From: DASWHK01 sp036398215
GTDB lineage: Bacteria; Acidobacteriota; UBA890
Reading direction: 5' to 3'
Length of the DNA stretch: 37,862 bases
Assembly (NCBI GenBank): GCA_036398215.1
Contig: DASWHK010000147.1
Span: 1-37,862, forward strand
The position numbers and the translations under genes are program-made. This document shows positions 9,994-18,502 of this stretch, in pieces. A model generated the notes under the pieces. The model saw nothing but the letters and a program-made list of their open reading frames with translations, did no database searches and had not been told where the DNA came from. Each line of letters starts with the position of its first letter. Position 1 is the first letter of the stretch.

Positions 9994-11901
9994 TCAGCGG
10001 CGCCGGAAAACGCCGCGCGCCTCGCCCAGCTCGCGGGCCAGCGGCGTGAGGATTGTACAGGGTCCGAGGAGGATTTTCTCACCCTTTTCTGCGGCCTCCC
10101 GGACATCGGCCTCGGCGACGAACTCGGCCGGCTCGCCGCCGGCACCGGCCTGCGACCTAGCGTCGGCGCCTCCGGCGGGTCCCGACGAGCACGCCGCGAG
10201 AGCCGACGGCGGTGTCCTCGCCCGTTCGCGACGCCGCTCGGAAGCAGTTTCGGGCGAGGCGCCGGAGGGCTCGTCGCGCACCGACACCAGGCTGGCGCGC
10301 CCCGCCGCAGGAGGGGGGGCGGGGTCATCGCGCAGGACGCCGCGGCGGGCCAGAAAGGCGGCGATCCGGGCCTCCAGGCCGTCCGCCGCCTGGTGCCGTC
10401 CGCCGGTCGGGCCGCTTGGTGGCGTGGTAGTGCCGCGGCGGACGATCGTCGCCGAGAGGTCGGCGCGGCCGTCCGCACGGGTCCCGGAGCTCGACGCTGC
10501 GGCCCCGCCGGCCGCCGTCGCGCCGGCCGTCGACGGCACGTATTCGCGCGTCTCGTAGGCGAGGCGCTTGACGTTGAGCAGGTGCTGGGGGCCGACGTTG
10601 TCGGAGGTGATGTTGTTGCCCCAGGAGCCGCATCCCAGGGTCATCGACGGGAACAGGTGGGTGGTGAGGCCGACGGCTCCGAGCGCCGCCACCGTGTTGA
10701 CCAGGACGCGATGCGCCGGCTTGCGAAGGCCGAACTCCAGGACCACGTCATCATTCCGGGAGTGGATGGCGAGCGTATGCCCCATGCCACCGAAGCGCAG
10801 CAGCTCGGTGCAGCGGGCGCAGCCCTCCTGCCAGTCCTCGACCACGTAGAAGGCGAGCACCGGCGAGAGCTTCTCGTGCGACAGCGGGTATTGCTTGCCG
10901 ACGCCGTCGATCGGGCAGACCAGGACGCGGACGCCGGCCGGCACCTCGAGGCCGGCGGCGGCGGCGATGGCGGCCGCCGGGCGCCCCACGAAGTCCGGGT
11001 TGACCAGCAGCTTGTCGGTGATCAGCAAGGCGCCGAGCCGCCGGCACTCCTCGGGGGAGAGGAAATGGCCGCCCTGGGCGCGGACCTGGTCGCGGACCTC
11101 CCGTTCGATCGCCCGGTCGCAGACGATCGCCTGCTCCGAGGAGCACAGCGTGCCGTTGTCGAACGTCGTGCCGGCGATGACGTCGCGGACCGCCTTGGCG
11201 ACGTCGGCGGTGCGCTCGATGTAGGCGGGGACGTTGCCGGGGCCGACACCGTAGGCTGGCTTGCCCGCGGAGTAGGCCGCCTTCACCAGGGCGATACCGC
11301 CGGTCGCCAGGATCAGGTCGGTCTCGCGGCCGTTCATCAGCTCCTGGGTGCCCTGCATCGTGACGTTGCTCATGCAGGCGATGATGCCCGCCGGCGCCCC
11401 GGCCTCCTCGGCCGCCGTGGCCAGGACGTCGGCGCTGGCGCGGATGCATTCGCGGGCGCTCGGGTGCGGCGACAGGACGATGCCGCAGCGGGCCTTGAGC
11501 GCGATCAGGCACTTGAACATCGCCGTCGAGGTCGGGTTGGTCGAGGGAATGATGCCGGCCACCACGCCGACCGGCTCGGCGATCTCGCGGACCCCGTGCT
11601 CGCGGTCCTCGCGCAGGACGCCGACCGTGCGCATGCCGCGCATCGCCGCGACCACGTCCTGGAGGACGAAGTTGTTCTTGCGAACCTTGTCGGGGACGTT
11701 GCCGAAGCCGGTCTCGCGGTGGGCGATCTCGGCGAGCCGCTCGCTGTGGGCGAGGCCGGCGGCTGCCATCGCCTCGACGATGGCGTCGATCTGCTCCTGG
11801 CTGAAGCTCTCGAGCCGGCGCTGGGCGGCGACCGCGGCGCGCCCCAGCTCGCGGGCTTCGCGGATCGATTCGAGGTCGCGGTCGCTTCCCGGGTCATGCA
11901 T
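9994..11901 (-). CDS. CoA-acylating aldehyde dehydrogenase, microcompartment-associated, with modular C-terminal tail
   Basis: Members of this family turn an aldehyde, CoA and NAD+ into acyl-CoA and NADH inside metabolosomes. The catalytic domain (about residues 10-455 of 635) resembles the aldehyde dehydrogenase half of AdhE: IPSTNPTSTAMFK, ILATGGIALVKAAYSAGKPA, catalytic Cys253 in TFDNGTLCSSEQ, and FPSMTLGCGSWGNN. There is no alcohol dehydrogenase half. Instead a Pro/Ala/Gly/Ser-rich linker follows. It contains one predicted amphipathic helix (GLEARIAAFLARRG, about residues 508-521), and the last 45 residues resemble the N-termini of EutQ and EutT (ILTPLARELGEARGV). The ATG at 11901 is preceded by GGTGGAG; a GTG four codons upstream is the alternative. 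It is 74 nt downstream of a BMC-H gene. The substrate is unknown; acetaldehyde, propionaldehyde or lactaldehyde are family possibilities. Confidence 0.92.
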   Translation of the reverse strand: MHDPGSDRDLESIREARELGRAAVAAQRRLESFSQEQIDAIVEAMAAAGLAHSERLAEIAHRETGFGNVPDKVRKNNFVLQDVVAAMRGMRTVGVLREDREHGVREIAEPVGVVAGIIPSTNPTSTAMFKCLIALKARCGIVLSPHPSARECIRASADVLATAAEEAGAPAGIIACMSNVTMQGTQELMNGRETDLILATGGIALVKAAYSAGKPAYGVGPGNVPAYIERTADVAKAVRDVIAGTTFDNGTLCSSEQAIVCDRAIEREVRDQVRAQGGHFLSPEECRRLGALLITDKLLVNPDFVGRPAAAIAAAAGLEVPAGVRVLVCPIDGVGKQYPLSHEKLSPVLAFYVVEDWQEGCARCTELLRFGGMGHTLAIHSRNDDVVLEFGLRKPAHRVLVNTVAALGAVGLTTHLFPSMTLGCGSWGNNITSDNVGPQHLLNVKRLAYETREYVPSTAGATAAGGAAASSSGTRADGRADLSATIVRRGTTTPPSGPTGGRHQAADGLEARIAAFLARRGVLRDDPAPPPAAGRASLVSVRDEPSGASPETASERRRERARTPPSALAACSSGPAGGADARSQAGAGGEPAEFVAEADVREAAEKGEKILLGPCTILTPLARELGEARGVFRRR

Positions 11902-11975
11902 CAGCGGCTCCACCGGCTAGCCCGGCACGAGGCCACCGTGCCCGTGGCGATCTGCCGCCGCCCGCCGGCACGCCG

Positions 11976-12296
11976 CTACTTGCGCTTGCGAGCCGTTTCG
12001 GCGGCCCCGGAGCCCTCGGGAAGCGGAGGCAAGAGCTTCTCGACTTCCTCGTGCGGGCGCGGGATCACGTGCACCGAGATCAGCTCGCCGACGCGGCGAG
12101 CCGCCGCCGCGCCCGCGTCGGTGGCGGCCTTGACGGCGCCGACGTCGCCGCGGACCAGGACGGTGACCAGCCCGCCGCCGACCTGCTCCTTGCCCAGCAG
12201 CACGACCTTCGCGGACTTGACCATCGCATCGGCCGCCTCGATGGCGCCGACCAGCCCTTTGGTTTCGATCATGCCCAGGGCTTCGTACGACGACAT
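11976..12296 (-). CDS. BMC-H bacterial microcompartment shell protein (PduA/EutM/CcmK type)
   Basis: BMC-H proteins form hexagonal tiles that build the facets of carboxysomes and metabolosomes; the central pore passes small metabolites. This 106-residue protein has one complete BMC domain: SYEALGMIETKGLVGAIEAA, the Lys-containing edge helix (ADAMVKSAKV), a pore loop of sequence QVGGG where PduA has IGSG, then LVTVLVRGDVGAVKAATDAG and ISVHVIPRPHEEVEKLLP. A short Gly/Ala/Lys-rich tail follows (ETARKRK). The ATG at 12296 has GGAGG nine bases upstream. It is the first gene of a unit with the aldehyde dehydrogenase (74 nt) and possibly mltD. No BMC-P or BMC-T gene is nearby, so this looks like a satellite locus. 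Confidence 0.96.
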   Translation of the reverse strand: MSSYEALGMIETKGLVGAIEAADAMVKSAKVVLLGKEQVGGGLVTVLVRGDVGAVKAATDAGAAAARRVGELISVHVIPRPHEEVEKLLPPLPEGSGAAETARKRK

Positions 12297-12334
12297 TCGG
12301 ATCCTCCGGGAAGGGCGTGTAGAGAACGGCGCGG

Positions 12335-12363
12335 ACGTTAGCATGGGACCCCCGAGCGGTCAA
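12335..12363 (-). promoter_or_regulatory. putative promoter of the BMC-H/aldehyde dehydrogenase unit
   Basis: On the minus strand TTGACC (12358-12363) and TAACGT (12335-12340) are separated by 17 nt, giving a predicted start about 30 nt before the BMC-H ATG and its GGAGG. No clear operator repeat lies between them. The region is divergent from a second promoter serving the lipoprotein gene at 12540. Confidence 0.5.
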
Positions 12364-12465
12364 CGGCGGGGCCGGCGTGAGCGCCCGCCAGCGGCGGGCT
12401 TGGCGGAAATCGACGGCGGCAGGCGGGAGGTGGCCGTGGCGCGGCGCGGCTGTTTCCGGGCGTGC

Positions 12466-12494
12466 TTGATGGGTCACCGGGACCGCAGTAGACT
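12466..12494 (+). promoter_or_regulatory. putative sigma-70 promoter of the lipoprotein gene
   Basis: TTGATG (12466-12471) and TAGACT (12489-12494) are spaced by 17 nt, and the predicted start lies about 40 nt before the ATG at 12540, with GGAGG in between. It is back to back with the microcompartment promoter, about 100 nt away. Confidence 0.5.
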
Positions 12495-12539
12495 CCGCGC
12501 GGGGTCGCCCGCCCGAAACGGCATTCCGGAGGATCTCGA

Positions 12540-13439
12540 ATGGCACCCAATCCGACCCGATCGAGAGCTCGCCGCGCCGTCGTCGCCGGCCTGGTCCTGG
12601 CGCTCGGGCTGAGCGTGGCCGGCTGCGGCGGCGAACAGGTGGGGCGCTCACTGAACGTCAGCGTCAGCCTCGATCTTCCCGACAGCCTGGGGCTCGGGAG
12701 CCCGTTCGACATCGGCTACACTTGGACCCCCGAAGAGGGTTTCGAGCCGCCCGCCGACGACCTGAAGGTGTTCGTGCACCTCGTCGATCCGGACGGCAAC
12801 GTCGTGCTGCAAGACGATCATTTTCCGCCGCAGCCAACCAGCCAGTGGCGCGCCGGCGAGCCGGTGAGCTACCGGCATTGGCTGTACCCGCCGCCGGGCT
12901 TCCATCACGACTACATCGACTTCTACGTCGGGCTCTACCAGGGGACCGAGCAGATCGCAACGCTGCGCGACGGCGACCTGCGCAATCGCCCCCTGGTGCA
13001 CACGGTGATCATCCGTGCCGACGATCAGGGCGGCGTGCCAGTCTACGTCGAGGGCTTCCACGAACGCGAGACGTCGCTGTCGGCGGAGCCCGAATTCCAG
13101 GAATGGCGCTGGATGCGCGACCGCGGCGTGGTGGCGTTCGGCAACCCGCGCGGCCCGGCGACCCTGCACCTGCGGGCCCTCAGCCCGGTCGATTCCCTGG
13201 ACGGCACCCAGACCATGACCATCCGTATCGGCGATCGCGTCATCGGCGAGGTCGAGGCCACCGACACGGTGCCGTACCTGCGGCGCTTCGAGGTCCCGGG
13301 GGACGCCGCCGGCGACGGCGCCTGGGTCGAGGTCGTCCTCGAGGTCGACGAGGCGTTCGTGCCGGCGCAGATCGAGTCGAGCTCCACCGACACGCGGGTG
13401 CTCGGGCTGCAGATCTTTTGGATGCACCTCGGTCGCTGA
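12540..13439 (+). CDS. hypothetical lipoprotein
   Basis: I do not recognise a family. The 299-residue product starts with a basic n-region (RSRARRA), a hydrophobic core and the lipobox SVAGC (Cys29), so it should be a periplasm-facing lipoprotein. The mature part looks rich in beta strands, with alternating hydrophobic residues and several Trp/Tyr-rich segments (GYTWTPEEGF, WRWMRDRGVV). Two halves can be suggested: an immunoglobulin-like part around residues 35-165 (LKVFVHLVDPDGNVV) and a second sandwich from about 190 to the end (TLHLRALSPVDS, MTIRIGDRVIG). GGAGG precedes the ATG. It stands alone between the divergent microcompartment unit and recA (133 nt). Confidence 0.85.
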   Translation: MAPNPTRSRARRAVVAGLVLALGLSVAGCGGEQVGRSLNVSVSLDLPDSLGLGSPFDIGYTWTPEEGFEPPADDLKVFVHLVDPDGNVVLQDDHFPPQPTSQWRAGEPVSYRHWLYPPPGFHHDYIDFYVGLYQGTEQIATLRDGDLRNRPLVHTVIIRADDQGGVPVYVEGFHERETSLSAEPEFQEWRWMRDRGVVAFGNPRGPATLHLRALSPVDSLDGTQTMTIRIGDRVIGEVEATDTVPYLRRFEVPGDAAGDGAWVEVVLEVDEAFVPAQIESSSTDTRVLGLQIFWMHLGR

Positions 13440-13572
13440 GGGCGGCGGCAGGTACGAAGGGGACAAGCGGGAACGGGCGACGGGCAGGTGATTTTCCCGC
13501 GGATGAATCGCACCCCGTGGCCGTCTACACTGAGCAGGGACCAATCCACAGCGGCGCGTCGAGGAGCGGAAG

Positions 13573-14672
<1,100 letters not shown>

Positions 14673-14673
<1 letters not shown>

Positions 14674-14830
14674 GGCTCGCGCGAGAATAAGTGCCTGCGC
14701 CGAGGGCGCCAAGGCGGAATCCTCACAAGGCGCGCGACTGAAGCATACCCGCAGTATGTCGCAAGGAGCGCAACGAAGTGAGGATTGCGCCCTTGGCGGC
14801 CGAATGCGGCAGTTATTCTTGCCCGAGCCC
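14673..14830 (+). repeat. 158-nt imperfect palindrome downstream of recA
   Basis: Starting at the last base of the recA stop codon, the sequence is an imperfect inverted repeat centred near 14751. The outer arms begin GGGCTCG (14673) and end CGAGCCC (14830), and match through AGAATAA/TTATTCT, TGCC/GGCA, GCCAAGG/CCTTGGC and ATCCTCAC/GTGAGGAT. The tip is CATAC-CCGCA-GTATG (14744-14758). Two inner segments (near 14727-14743 and 14762-14777) are similar to each other in direct orientation (AAGG.GCGC.AC..AAG), so they do not pair fully. It contains no credible gene. It could be a dispersed palindromic repeat, a large terminator-like hairpin or a structured RNA; one copy alone cannot decide. Confidence 0.75.
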
Positions 14831-14870
14831 TTAGCGCCGCTCGACTCCCGGTCAGCCCCACTCGACCCGG

Positions 14871-14963
14871 TCAGCCCCAGAGGATCCGCTTGTAGCAGAA
14901 GATCGTCAGGCCGATGATCACCGCCCACCCCAGCGCCATGAAAACGTAGCCTGCTGCAGTCAT
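14871..14963 (-). CDS. 30-residue one-helix protein, candidate small subunit of the adjacent NSS transporter
   Basis: Immediately after the transporter stop codon (one base between TGA and ATG) lies a 30-codon frame. Its product has a short polar start (MTAAG), one hydrophobic helix containing FMALGWAVIIGLTIFCY, and a basic-aromatic end (KRILWG). AGGAG at 14974-14978, inside the end of the transporter gene, is well placed for its start. Small one-helix proteins next to NSS-family transporters are known, for example MetS of the Corynebacterium MetPS methionine/alanine importer; the size, position and topology match that group. The link to the transporter is inferred from context. Confidence 0.72.
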   Translation of the reverse strand: MTAAGYVFMALGWAVIIGLTIFCYKRILWG

Positions 14964-14964
14964 C

Positions 14965-16533
14965 TCAAGCTGTCTCCTGGACGGGCCGGGGGTGCCGGCC
15001 CGTACCGCCGTGCCGCCGCCAGGCGTAGCCGACGATCGCCATCACGCCCACCAGCATGCCGAGCAGCATCAGCCGCGAGCGCATGATCCACGGCACCGCC
15101 TCGGGATCGACCCCGTCGAGGCGCAAGACCCCCGGCAGCGTCTCGTAGACGTAGCTGCCGAGAATGACGAACAACATCAGCGGGGTGACGAACTGCAACA
15201 CGTACTTGAACACGATCGGGATCTGGATGTCGGCGGCCTTGTTGATCTCGTCCCAGGCGTGGTGGATGCCGAACACCCAGGTGAACAGGACGAGCTCGAT
15301 CGCCGCCAGCACCACCAGGCCGAAGGTCCCGGCCCAGAAGTCGAACTCGTTCATGAAGTGGGGCATGAAGAAGATCACCGGCTGGACGAGGACGAAGACG
15401 ATCAGGCCGACCGAGATCGCCGCCTGGTTGCGGGTCATCTTGAGCTCGTCCTGCAGAAAGGCCATCAGCGGCTGCCCCATGGCCAGCGACGAGGTGATAC
15501 CGGCGATGAACAGCAACGCGAACCACAGCGTTCCGAACAGCTGGCCGCCGGGCAGCTGCTGGAAGAGCGCCGGCATGACCGCGAACGCCATGTCGTACGA
15601 GTTGCGGGCGAGCTCCTGGGTTCGCTCGAGGCCGAAGAACACCACCGCAGCGGGGATCGCCAGCGTGCCGCCGAGCACCACCTCGGCGAACTCGTTGGTC
15701 GCCGTGGTAGCCAGGCCGGTCAGGGCGATGTCGTCGTTGTCCGTCAGATAGGACGCGTAGCACTGCAGGGTGCCCATCCCGAGGCTGAGCGTGAAGAAGA
15801 TCTGTCCGGCGGCCGCCAGCCAGACGCGGGCGTTGGTGATCTGGCTGAAATCCGGGTTCCAGATGAAGCCGAGGCCGGCGCTGACGCTGAACTGCGGCTG
15901 CGCCGGGTCCGGCGTCCCCAACAGCAGGACGCGGCCGACCAGGATGATGGCGAAGATGAACAGCGCGGGCAGAGCGTAGCGGGCCACCAGCTCGATGCCT
16001 CCGGAGACGCCGCGCGACAGCACGTAGACGTTGATCGCCAGAGTGACGATGAACAGGCCGTAGGCCCAGGCGATGCCGCCGAAGTACTGGTTGGCCTCGA
16101 TGCCCTGGTAGCCGGCGAGAAACGCGCTCATGCCCTCGAACGTCTCGTTGCCCCAGTAGGCGCCGGTGGCCGTGAACAGCGAGTAGCCCAGCGACCACGA
16201 CTCGACGTAGGTGTAATAGACCATCACGGTCAGCGGCATGAACAGGCCGAGGGCGCCGAGGTACTTGGACAGCGGGTGGTCCCAGATTCGCTCGAACATC
16301 CCCGGCGTCGACGAGTGGCCGTGGCCGCCGCCGTAGCGGCCGATCGCCCACTCCACCCACATCATCGGGATTCCCAGCAGCAAGAACGAGATGAAGTAGG
16401 GGATCATGAAGGTGCCGCCGCCGTTCTGTGCGGCCTGCACCGGGAAGCGCAAGAAGTTGCCGAGGCCGACCGCGTTGCCCGCCATGGCGAGCACCAGGCC
16501 GACGCGCGTCGCCCATTTCTCCTGTTCGCTCAT
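14965..16533 (-). CDS. sodium-dependent transporter, neurotransmitter:sodium symporter (NSS/SNF) family
   Basis: These LeuT-fold carriers import amino acids or related compounds with sodium. The 522-residue product has about twelve hydrophobic segments and the hallmark unwound TM1 motif GNAVGLGNFLRFP near residue 20, followed by NGGGTFMIPYFISFLLLGIP. TM6/TM8-type segments (AAAGQIFFTLSLGMGTLQCYASY and ITSSLAMGQPLMAFL, quoted in part) also fit. The ATG at 16533 follows GGGGAGGG; the frame stays open far upstream but encodes only low-complexity sequence there. Bacterial members with twelve helices and a one-helix partner are often methionine/alanine carriers, but the substrate here is not determined. 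A 30-residue frame follows directly. Confidence 0.93.
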   Translation of the reverse strand: MSEQEKWATRVGLVLAMAGNAVGLGNFLRFPVQAAQNGGGTFMIPYFISFLLLGIPMMWVEWAIGRYGGGHGHSSTPGMFERIWDHPLSKYLGALGLFMPLTVMVYYTYVESWSLGYSLFTATGAYWGNETFEGMSAFLAGYQGIEANQYFGGIAWAYGLFIVTLAINVYVLSRGVSGGIELVARYALPALFIFAIILVGRVLLLGTPDPAQPQFSVSAGLGFIWNPDFSQITNARVWLAAAGQIFFTLSLGMGTLQCYASYLTDNDDIALTGLATTATNEFAEVVLGGTLAIPAAVVFFGLERTQELARNSYDMAFAVMPALFQQLPGGQLFGTLWFALLFIAGITSSLAMGQPLMAFLQDELKMTRNQAAISVGLIVFVLVQPVIFFMPHFMNEFDFWAGTFGLVVLAAIELVLFTWVFGIHHAWDEINKAADIQIPIVFKYVLQFVTPLMLFVILGSYVYETLPGVLRLDGVDPEAVPWIMRSRLMLLGMLVGVMAIVGYAWRRHGGTGRHPRPVQETA

Positions 16534-16757
16534 CGCCCTCCCCGGAGCCATCGCGGGACCCACCGCTTCGACCACCAGGCGGCGCCGCCGCACGCTCGCG
16601 GCGCGCCGCCAGCGGCGGATGCTAGCACAGGAAATCGGTCGATCGGTGGAGCGCACCAGCGGGGCGAGAAGCTGGTATTCTCCCTGCACGCGCCGGCAGC
16701 TGCTTGCCCGCGCCGGCGGCGGCCCGTATCCGCGCGGCCGCCCACGCCTTTCCAGGT

Positions 16758-16830
16758 GGGCTCGTAGCTCAGACGGTAGAGCGAAGGACTGAAAATCCTT
16801 GCGTCGGTGGTTCGATTCCGCCCGAGCCCA
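16758..16830 (+). tRNA. tRNA-Phe (anticodon GAA)
   Basis: A 73-nt cloverleaf can be folded. The acceptor stem is GGGCTCG/CGAGCCC, the D arm GCTC/GAGC, and the anticodon stem AAGGA/TCCTT with loop CTGAAAA (GAA at 16791-16793). The variable loop is GCGTC and the T arm GGTGG-TTCGATT-CCGCC. The discriminator is A. The following bases are CCT, so CCA is not encoded and must be added. All stems are perfectly paired. No duplicated tRNA end or integrase gene is nearby. Confidence 0.97.
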
Positions 16831-16907
16831 CCTCTTGAACCCGCGCCGGCAGCGGCCACGGAAGGGCGAGAAACTGCGAAATCGTCTGGAAATGCGGCTC
16901 GCGAACC

Positions 16908-16973
16908 TGCGAGAATGGGCGACCGTGGTGTGACACGTATGGTTACGGCGGCCTTGTAGCGCGCATTCTCGCA
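16908..16973. repeat. 10-bp perfect inverted repeat in the tRNA-Phe/HD-GYP gap
   Basis: TGCGAGAATG (16908-16917) and CATTCTCGCA (16964-16973) are exact inverted copies separated by 46 nt. The 238-nt gap contains nothing else recognisable. The repeat could form a stem in a leader RNA of the downstream gene or be a binding site, but there is no U-run to make it a terminator. Confidence 0.55.
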
Positions 16974-17068
16974 CAAGGTAAGTCGAAGTTGACGCTCCTT
17001 GCGGCCTTCTGCCAGCGGCGCGCCCCGGGTGGTTTCGTTCGAGCAGCACGGCGTGGGAGACGTTGTGG

Positions 17069-18472
17069 ATGGTCAACCCACTTGATTTTCTGAAGTTTTC
17101 CAGGAAGAAGAAGTCGGCCACCGCCGAGGAGATCGCCGAGCCCGCCACAGTGGCGCCGGAGGAGTCCGCCGGGCCCGCGGCCGAGGCGCCGGAGGAGGAG
17201 CTCGTCGAGCTCGCCGCCGAGGAGCCGGAGGAGGAGCCGGTCGAGCCCGTCGCCGAGGCGCCGCCCGAAGAGCCCGCCGAGGCCGTGGCCGACGTCCCGG
17301 AGGAGCTCGGCGAGCCGGAGCCGGTTGCCGCCCAGCCCCCCGTCGCCCCCCAGCCGCCGGTTGTCGTCGAGCCCCCCGTCGCCGCCCAATCGCCTGGTGC
17401 CGCCGACCCTCCCGCCTCCGCCGCCGCGCCGCCGCCGCGGCGGACGGCGCCGGCGAAGTCTCCCGGCACGGCCGCCGCCCCTTCCGTCCAGCGCCGTCGG
17501 GCCGCGGCCGCCGTCGCCGAGGTCTCCTTGGATGCCGGCGGCGAGCTCGTCGCCGAGGAGCTCTACGCGAGCGCCTTGCAGGTCGTTGGCCGCTTCTTCA
17601 AGGCCGCCGCGAAGCTCGACACCGAGGCGCCCGATCCGATGCCGATCGACGAGATCGCGGCGCTCGCCGCCCGCCTGGTGCCTGCGCTGGCCGCCGGCCA
17701 GGGCGATTGGCTGGTGGCCAAGGCGGTGGGGCCGTACCCCGACAACCTGCGCTTCATCGTCCCGCACAGCATCAACGTCATGATTCTCGCGCAGCGGGTT
17801 GGCCGCCAGCTCGGCCTCGAAGATCCCGAGCTGCAGATCCTGGCGGTGGCGGCGCTGCTCCACGACGTCGGCACCGTACGCATCGACAAGGAGACCTTCT
17901 ACAAGGCCGACAGCCTCACCAAGAGCGAATGGGAGCAGATGCGCCAGCGGCCGACCCACAGCTTCGACATCATCTCGACACTCGGGCCCCGTTACCGGGC
18001 TGTCGCCGAGATCTCTCACCAGGTGCACGAGCGGCTCGACGGCACAGGATACCCGCGGGGATTGAAGATCGAGGACATCGCGCTGGAGGCATCGATCCTG
18101 GGAGCCGTCGATATCTTCGAGGCGTTCATCCACCCGCGGCCCTACAAGAAGACCGTTCCGGCCGCCGCCATGTACGGCGTCGACAACCTCATGCGTCTGT
18201 CGCACCAGTTTGGCGACGGCGTCCTCAAGGCGCTGGTTCGCAGCGTCGGCTTGTTCCCGGTGGGAACACACGTCAAACTCAATAGCGGCGAGGTGGCGCG
18301 GGTCCTCAAGGGGCGTTCGGCCAACCCGATGCGCCCGCAGGTCGAGGTCGTCTTCGATACCCAGAGACGGCGGTTGAGCACCACTCGGCTCATCGACCTA
18401 ATGGCGACTCCCCACCTCTACGTGTTCAAGCCGATGTCACCCGAGGACCTCGCCGAGCTCGGTCTCGTCTGA
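17069..18472 (+). CDS. HD-GYP-related domain protein with Pro/Glu-rich N-terminal region
   Basis: HD-GYP proteins usually degrade cyclic di-GMP. The 467-residue product starts MVNPLDFLKFSRKKKS, then has a long low-complexity Pro/Glu/Ala/Val stretch (about residues 17-145), a helical segment, and an HD-GYP-like domain at about 225-360. The signature HD (LLHDVG, residues 265-266) and HERLDGTGYPRGL are present. However, the usual HDxGK lysine is Thr, the usual HP of the next helix is RP, and the usual HHE is VHE, so metal binding may be altered or lost. A C-terminal region of about 100 residues (VGTHVKLNSGEVARVLKG) resembles the tail of other HD-GYP proteins. The ATG at 17069 follows GGGAGA; a TTG two codons upstream is less likely. 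The ACT gene follows after 30 nt. Confidence 0.85.
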   Translation: MVNPLDFLKFSRKKKSATAEEIAEPATVAPEESAGPAAEAPEEELVELAAEEPEEEPVEPVAEAPPEEPAEAVADVPEELGEPEPVAAQPPVAPQPPVVVEPPVAAQSPGAADPPASAAAPPPRRTAPAKSPGTAAAPSVQRRRAAAAVAEVSLDAGGELVAEELYASALQVVGRFFKAAAKLDTEAPDPMPIDEIAALAARLVPALAAGQGDWLVAKAVGPYPDNLRFIVPHSINVMILAQRVGRQLGLEDPELQILAVAALLHDVGTVRIDKETFYKADSLTKSEWEQMRQRPTHSFDIISTLGPRYRAVAEISHQVHERLDGTGYPRGLKIEDIALEASILGAVDIFEAFIHPRPYKKTVPAAAMYGVDNLMRLSHQFGDGVLKALVRSVGLFPVGTHVKLNSGEVARVLKGRSANPMRPQVEVVFDTQRRRLSTTRLIDLMATPHLYVFKPMSPEDLAELGLV

Positions 18473-18502
18473 TCGCTTGGCGTCGCAGCAAGGAGTATTC
18501 CC

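Noticed and set aside
16676..16681. TATTCT preceded by TGG as an extended -10 promoter for tRNA-Phe.
   Set aside because: It lies about 77 nt before the tRNA and lacks a -35 hexamer, so support is too weak to list.
16758..16830. tRNA-Phe as an integration site for a mobile island.
   Set aside because: No integrase gene, duplicated tRNA 3' end or change in gene type is visible on either side.
16534..17469. Upstream extension of the transporter frame by over 300 residues on the minus strand.
   Set aside because: The extension crosses tRNA-Phe and the HD-GYP gene and is low-complexity Gly/Ser/Ala sequence; the family start with a GGGGAGGG site is at 16533.
17110..17500. Repetitive Glu/Pro/Ala coding region considered as a tandem repeat or recombination hot spot.
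   Set aside because: The units are irregular and in frame; it is a low-complexity protein linker rather than a DNA repeat array.
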